DNA of 64,000 nucleotides, taken from positions 222,051,303 through 222,115,302 of the forward strand of contig NC_073693.1 in assembly GCF_029784155.1 (NCBI RefSeq), given 5' to 3'. Under the pieces are notes generated by a model. That model had not been told where the DNA came from. It did not search any database and saw only the letters and a list, made by a program, of their open reading frames with translations. This stretch comes from Uranotaenia lowii (taxonomy: Eukaryota > Arthropoda > Insecta > Diptera > Culicidae). Positions 57,421 to 64,000 of this stretch are shown here, piece by piece (positions within the stretch are counted from its first letter, which is position 1; each line of letters starts with the position of its first letter). Position numbers and translations under genes: made by a program.

Positions 57421-60400
57421 CCCAAGTAACACAGATTATGCCAACTAGCATTAGGAAGTTTTATTATGGTTTAATTATGGCATTTTTTTGTGCAGCTCGT
57501 TTTATGACGGTTTTATTATGGTCATGCAGAATGCTTATATTTTTTTTTCGACCATATGTTTTCAGATGGTTTTGAAAACGCTCATAAAACTTTGATTAAA
57601 CATACTATTTTAGTTATTTTGAAAGAGTTTTGAATGCTCTTTTTAAACTATAATAAAACACAAACTGAGAAGTTTGCTCCAAGCTTTCTTTTGCATGTTT
57701 TATAATAGCACTCAGTGCATGATTATTAAACCGCCATAAAACTTAGTGACAGTCTCGATCAAGATGTCAAAACAGGACACGCTCAGATTAGATAGCACAT
57801 ATTTGAATTGGAACTCCCATTTTTACACATTTTTGGTAAGTTATGCGTGTTGGTTTTGAGTTAAAATAAAAAAAAAATACATCTTTGAAAACTTGAAATC
57901 ACCGAAAGTATGAATATCTTTACAATATGAGTATTGAGTGAAAGGGCCCAAATAGTAGGAAAAAAAATGTTGCTTGACGCCATCATTAATTCAAGATGGC
58001 GGCTTCCGCTTTTATTTTCAAAGCTGTAAATTACTGTAAATATCGTGAAACCTTCAAAATATGGTTATTAGGTAAAAGTAATAAACGAGTAGAAGTCAAA
58101 TTTCGTTGCCCGTCGCCATCTTAAATCCAAGATGGCGGCTACAACTCAACTTGAAAATACTGTAAATGACTGAAAATCGCATAAAACCTATATTATAGGG
58201 GTATAAGTTGAAAGAAATCAACCGTTAGAAGTTGAATTTCGCTATCTGACGCCATCTTGAAATCCAAGATGGCGACTTCCGCTAAACTTTAAAATGTAGT
58301 GAATGACTTAAAATGACATGAAACCCAAATTGGTAGTGGGTGAAAGGGCTTAACGAGTAGAAGTCGAATATTGCTATCTTACGCCATCTTGAAATCCAAG
58401 ATGGCAGCTTTCTATAAACTTTAAAAATGCTCTAAATCTTTGAATATCGTATGAAACCTCCAAAATACGGGTATTTGTCAATTGGGATAAGCTATAAAAA
58501 GTTTATTTTTGTATTCCGACGCTATGTTGACATCCAGGATGGTGGCTTCAGCTGAACTTAAAAATACTGTAAATGAATGAAAATAGCATGAAACTCCCAA
58601 ATATATTGTATTGGGTGCTAAGGCTAAATGATAGAAGTCAAATATCTCTTTTCGCGTTTCTCTGGACATCTGTAAGTGACTGAAAATCCCACAAAAACCA
58701 CCACAATACAGACCCGTTCGTTTTTGGCAACATCGAATTTGGAACATGTGCCTAAATCAGACGATTAACAGAAACAACATAACCTTATAGTTTTCGCTAG
58801 AATAAGACCAATACAATTTAGACATAATAGCATGATAGGAATAATAGAATTACATAAACGGCAAAAAAAAAAAATCAAAAACTATAACAAAACAAGAAAA
58901 GTTCAAAATGCATTAGACACATAATGAAAAAATAATAAAAGTGATTTAAAATGATCTAAATTGTCTTAAAATAGTAGTTTTAATGTAGTATTACATGAAA
59001 AAAAGTTGTGTTCAAGCGATTTTCATTGATTAACAGCATTTGAAATTCAGTGGAAGCTGCCATCTTGGATTCCAAGATGGCGTCGGAAAGAAAAAAATCG
59101 ACATCTTCTAGCTTAGCCTTTTCATTCAATACCCGTATAGTGTTGGTTTAATGCGACTTTTTGTCAGCATTAAGCATTAAAAGTTGAGCGGATGCCGCCA
59201 CCTTGGATTTCAAGATGGCGTCTGATAGCGAAATTCAACTTCTACTCGTTTAGCCCTTTCACCCGATACCCATTTTGTTGGGGTTTCATGCGATTTCAAG
59301 TCATTTACACCATTTTAAAGTTCAGCGGAAGCCGCCATCTTGGATTTCAAGATGGCGTCAGACAACGAAATTTGACTTCAACTTATGATTTATTCCACGG
59401 GTCATTCAAAACCAATCACTTTTCATTCAAAAAGTCTGTCCTCATTTACTGTACTAATGATTAACAACTCAGAAATGAGGAACTCAACCTTAGCGTGTAA
59501 TTGGTTGGCTTGCGAGAGAAACGTCAAATCGTAGCTTTTTTTGGGGTCATCATTAAACCATAATAAAACTATGAATTGACTCACGCCATGTTGGTTGCAA
59601 AATCGAAGGGCACAAAATGACGCCATGTTGATGGATTCACAATGCAAGCATTGGAAAATGTTTTATACATGTTTTATAATAGCTTTTTAAAAGCTTTGGT
59701 GACCAACATTGATGACCAACAATAATACGTCTTGATGACGTTTCTAGGGTAGGGCCAAATAGCCTGATTTTGGCTTTATTAGAGTCCAGGTGATGTTATC
59801 CCAAGTAACACAGATTCAGCCAACTAGCATTTCGATGTTTTATTATGGTTTTATTATGGCTTTTTTTGTGCAGCTCGTTTTATGACGGTTTTATTATGGT
59901 CATGCAAAATGCTTATATTCTTGAATCGATCATCTGTTTTCAGATAGTTTTGAAAACTCTCATAAATCTTCCATTAAACATACTGTTTTAGTTATTTAGA
60001 AAGAGTTAGGAATGCTACGTTTAAACTATAATAAAACACAAACTTAGAAGTTTGCTCCAAGCTTTTTTTTTGCATGTTCTATAATAGCACTCAGTGCCTG
60101 ATTATTAAACCGCCATAAAACTTAGTGACAGTTCTTGATCAAGACGTCAAAACAGGACACGCTCAGATTAGATAGCACATATTTGAATAGGAATTCCCAT
60201 TTTTACACATTTTTGATAAGTTCTGTGTGTTGATTTTGAGTTGAAATAATAAAAATTATAAAAATCTATGAAAACTTCGAATTACCGCAAGTGGAATGAA
60301 ACTCTACAATATGAGTATTGAGTGAAAGGGTTCAAATAGGAAGAACAAAATTTGTTGCTTGACGCCATCATTAATACAAGATGGCGGCTTCCGCTTTTAT

Positions 60401-62921
60401 TTTCAAAGTTGTAAATAACTGAAAATATCATGAAACCTTTTTAATATTGTTATTCGAAGAAAGTAATAAACGAGTAGAAGTCGAATTTCGTTGTCCGTCG
60501 CCATCTTAAATTCCAAGATGGCGGCTACCACTCAACTTGAAAATACTGTATATGACTGGAAATTGCATAAAACCCTTACAATATGGGTATAAGTTGAAAG
60601 AGATCAACCGGTAGAAGTAAAATTTCGTCGTCTGACGCCATCTTAAAATCCAAGATGGCGGCTTCCGCTGCACTTTGAAATGTAGAAAATGACTAAAAAT
60701 GATATGAAACCCAAACAATATTGGTATTGGGTAAAAGGGCTATACGAGTAGAAGTCGAATTTCGCTATCTGACGCCATCTTGAAATCCAAGATGGCGGCT
60801 TACGATAAACTTTTAAAATGCTATAAATCATTGAATATCGCATGAAACCTTCAAAAATATGGATATTTTTGAATTGGGATAAGCTATAAGAAGTTAATTT
60901 TTGCTTTTTGGCGCTATATTGAAATCCAAGATGGTGGCTTCAGCAGAACTCAAAAATACTGTAAATGAATGAAAAAGGTATGAAACCCCCAAAATATATT
61001 GTATTCGATAATAAGGCTAAACGATAGAAGTCGAATATCTTATTTCGCGTTTCTCTGAAATGCTTTAAGTGTTGCCCTTTCACCCAATACCCCAATTCAA
61101 GATGGCGTTTGATAGCAAACTTCGACTTCTACTCGTTTGGCCCTTTAACCCAATACCCATATTGTAGGAGCTTCATGCTATTTTTAGTAATTAACAACAT
61201 TTTCAAATTCAGTGGAAGCCGCCATCTTGGATTTCGAGATGCACTTGATTGCGAAATTTTACTTTTCTAGTTAAGCCCTTTAGCCAATACCCATATTGTG
61301 GGGGTTTCATGCAATTTTTAGTTAATCCTGCATTTTAAGGTTCAGCGAAAGTCACCATCTTGGATTTCAAGATGGCGTCTGATAGAGAAATTCCTCTTAA
61401 ACTGGTTAATCCATTTTAGCCAATGACCATATTGTGGGAATTTCAAGTGACTTTCAGTGATTTCAATCATTTTAATGTTCAGTGGAAGCTGCCATCTTGG
61501 ATTTCAAGATGACGCCTGATATCGAAATTTGTATTCTACTCGTTGATCCTTTTCAATTTATATCCATATTGTGGGAGTTTCATGTGATTTTCAGTGATTA
61601 ACAGCATTTTAATATGACGTCCGATAGCAAAATACGACTTCTAGTTTAGCCCTTTCTCCAAATACCAATATTGTGGGTCTTTCATGCGATTTCCAGTGAT
61701 TACCAGCATTTCAAAGTTTATCGGAACCCACCATCTTGGATTTCAAGATGGCGTCGGAAAGAAAAAAAAATCGACTTCTTCTAGTTTAGCCCGTTCACCT
61801 AATACCCGTATAGAGATGGTTTAATGCGACTTTTTGTCATTTACAGCATTAAAAGATGAGCGGATGCCGCCATCTTGAATTTCAAAATGGCGTCTCAAAG
61901 CAAAATTCGACTTCTACTCGTTGAGCCCTTTCACTCAATACCCATATTGTTGGGGTTTCATGCGATTTAAAGTCATTTACAACATTTTAAAGTTCAGCAG
62001 AAGCCGCCATCTTGGATTTCAAGATGGCGTCAGACAACGAAATTTGACTTCAACTCATGATTTATTCCACGGGTCATTCACAACCAATCCCTATTTATTA
62101 AAAAAGTCTGTCCTCATTTACTGTACTAATGATTAACAACTCAGAAATGAGGAACTCATCCTAAGCGTGTAATTGGCTGGCTTGCGAGAGAAACGTCAAA
62201 TCGTAGCTTTTTTTGGGGTCATCATTAAACCATAATAAAACTATGAATTGACTCACGCCATGTTGGTTGCAAAATCGAAGGGCACAAAATGACGCCATGT
62301 TGATGGATTCACAATGCAAGCATTGAAAAATATTTTGTCAGGCCTTTTTCCATGAATTCCATCATGATTGACCATCAGATTTGACGAGGCGCATTTATTT
62401 TAAGATACTATTTCATATACATTTTACCTAAAATCTTGACTGGCAGTAGAAAAGAAGCTCAATATATGGTTAAAACATTGGATTTTTAGCTATTAATTTT
62501 ACCAAATCATATCTGAATAATGCAATCATCATTCATCAACCATTATGGTTGCTGGAAAAAATAAAAAAAACTCCGAGAACTGACAGAACCGAAAAAAACA
62601 AAAAATTCTAACATGTTTTATAATAGCTTTTTAAAAGCTTTGGTGACCAACATTTATGACCAACAATTATATGTCTTGATGACGTTTCTAGGGTAGGGCC
62701 AAATAGCCTGATTTTGGCTTTATTAGAGTCCAGGTGATGTTATAGAATGCGCTTTAGCTTTTTATGAAGATTAATGCGATAGTCCAAACGATATTTTGCT
62801 GACCATAATAAAGCTAAAATTGTTACTTGGGATAGAATGCGCTTTAGCTTTTTATGAAGATTAATGCGATAGTCCAAACGAAATTTTGCTGACCATAATA
62901 AAGCTAAAATTGTCACTTGGG
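57421..62921. repeat. Two-unit foldback element/array with palindromic ~130-bp subrepeats
   Basis: The element opens with CCCAAGTAACACAGATT at 57421 and closes with the inverted end GTCACTTGGG at 62921. A second start (CCCAAGTAACACAGATTCAG) at 59800 shows two units about 2.4 and 3.1 kb long. Each has a left half of ~130-bp subrepeats in one orientation (GACGCCATCTTGAAATCC...) and a right half in the opposite orientation (...GGATTTCAAGATGGCGTC), making a large inverted repeat. About twenty subrepeats carry the core CGCCATCTTG...CAAGATGGCG. Unit 2 has about 270 bp extra at about 62332-62605. It ends in a 90-bp tandem pair (62742-62831, 62832-62921), both absent from unit 1. No coding capacity. 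Confidence 0.8.
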
Positions 62922-64000
62922 AACTGATTGTTATACATAAAAAATGATTTTCCTATGGAAACTTTCGTCCAAAATTCTATAGATATCGCATTTTAAGGTT
63001 AATGCCTGAAATATTGAATATCGCGTAACTTTTAATCTCAACGAGAGAACTTTTGAAAAATTTCAGACATGTTAACTTTATATTTCAACAGTCACTCTGC
63101 AAATTTTCCATAAAACGTTTCGTGATATGATTGTGTGATAGTTGATCTTTCATACACAGAAAATTTGATCAAAAAATATCATCTGAGAAAAAAGTTATGG
63201 AAATTCAAAGTCAAAATGACAGAGCGCGAGCTTCCAATTTCTATACAATTATAAACGGTGCTGTAGGATCTCAATAAAACTAGACGTTTCTTCTAAAAGA
63301 TTTCATTAACTAAGCGTACATCTTTCGAATGTATGATGATGGCTAGCATTTTACCAATGCTTAAACCACCGACCCACTGAAAGTGTGTGTGCCGTGACGG
63401 GGATTCGAACTCACGGCTGTTGGACATGAACGCTATCCTCCACAGCGATGGAAAAGAAAAGATTTCGATTCGATCAACGCAACGTCGCAACGTCGCAAGA
63501 TCTCGGTATGTTACAAACCAAGAGCGAACTCAATCCCGTCGGCAGCTGAATCGAGTTGGCATGATGATGGTTGAATACCTACATGCAACATTTTGGGAGT
63601 GATGTAGCTCCGAGAAGGATGCCGAGCTCCGAGACAGTCTTATTGTATTAAACTGATTTTACAATAATTGTAATTGTTAAGAACAAATTTATACTAAGGT
63701 GCATAAATGGACGAGGGTTCAACGGAAATTTTGACCGCTATTTCAGAAAATTTGGTTAAAAAAAATTCAGACAAAAAATCCATTCATTGCTTTGCTTCAC
63801 TGTATCTCATTTAATTTAATATTTTGTCTATTTTATTGGTTTACCAAGTTTTCCAATGTTGTGAATTTTTGAAATTTTTTCAATAGGTTATATTTCCTCT
63901 ATTTTATCAATGCTGTCAATTTAGTCAGTTTGTTTACTTTTGTATTTTTTTTTTTTCAATTGATTCCATTTTGCGAAATCGGCCAATATGTATTATCAAA
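62922..64000. other. AT-rich sequence with a tRNA-like patch
   Basis: No protein gene is recognised. The only notable patch is the Pol III B-box-like sequence at about 63395-63415, listed separately. Confidence 0.4.
63370..63450 (-). repeat. Possible tRNA-derived SINE fragment
   Basis: On the minus strand GAGTTCGAATCCCC matches the Pol III B box (GRTTCGANTCC). It is flanked by GCCGT and ACGGC words that can pair like a T arm. An A-box-like region upstream is poor and a full cloverleaf cannot be drawn, so this is not called as a tRNA gene. A tRNA-derived SINE remnant is the likeliest reading. Confidence 0.35.

Noticed and set aside
63370..63450. tRNA gene
   Set aside because: Only the B-box/T-arm region fits; no complete cloverleaf or clear A box can be formed.

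Overview
This is animal nuclear DNA, most likely from a mosquito and probably a culicine. That is an inference from three things: insect-style genes with short GT-AG introns, very dense AT-rich repeats, and mobile-element families common in mosquitoes (RTE- and Loner/I-like LINEs, an ITmD37E-like mariner, BEL-like LTR sequences, many foldback MITEs). No sequence here names the species.

Four protein-coding genes are supported. (1) 2807-6400 (+) is a single-exon LRRC49-type leucine-rich-repeat protein of the tubulin polyglutamylase complex. (2) 20299-23487 (-) is the mitochondrial leucyl-tRNA synthetase in four exons with a targeting presequence. (3) 24308-46121 (+) is the cytoplasmic dynein-1 heavy chain (Dhc64C/DYNC1H1 orthologue), about 4658 residues in ten constitutive positions. 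(4) 47003-49825 (+) is COG1, a subunit of the conserved oligomeric Golgi complex. The synthetase and dynein genes are head to head across about 820 bp. Dynein and COG1 follow each other on one strand. LRRC49, dynein and COG1 all concern microtubules, transport or Golgi traffic, but nothing shows that this clustering has a function.

The strongest biological signal is inside the dynein gene. Two alternative exons (7a at 40508-40709 and 7b at 41193-41391) encode two versions of the first half of the microtubule-binding stalk tip. Their lengths and phases mean that exactly one can be used. A 27-nt in-frame microexon (36934-36960) lies in the AAA1-AAA2 linker. Together these could give dynein motors with different track binding or motor-ring linkers.

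The rest is mobile and repetitive DNA. 6.4-15.9 kb holds MITEs, a decayed hAT transposase and a 207-bp element with a 14-bp target duplication. 15.9-19.7 kb is a decayed RTE-like LINE split by an ORF1-only LINE carrying a textbook initiator plus DPE promoter and a poly(A) tail. Dynein intron 1 holds a young non-autonomous LTR element with a 5-bp target duplication. 50.7-54.1 kb is a Loner/I-like LINE, followed by a mariner pseudogene, a ~150-bp degenerate repeat field, and a second 5'-truncated copy of the same LINE. 57.4-62.9 kb is a two-unit foldback array. Its ~130-bp subrepeats each centre on a palindrome of two facing AAGATGGCG motifs, which resemble YY1/Pho sites.

No tRNA, rRNA or CRISPR locus is supported. 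Splice sites were placed by eye from reading frame, GT/AG signals and known family sequence, without transcript data.
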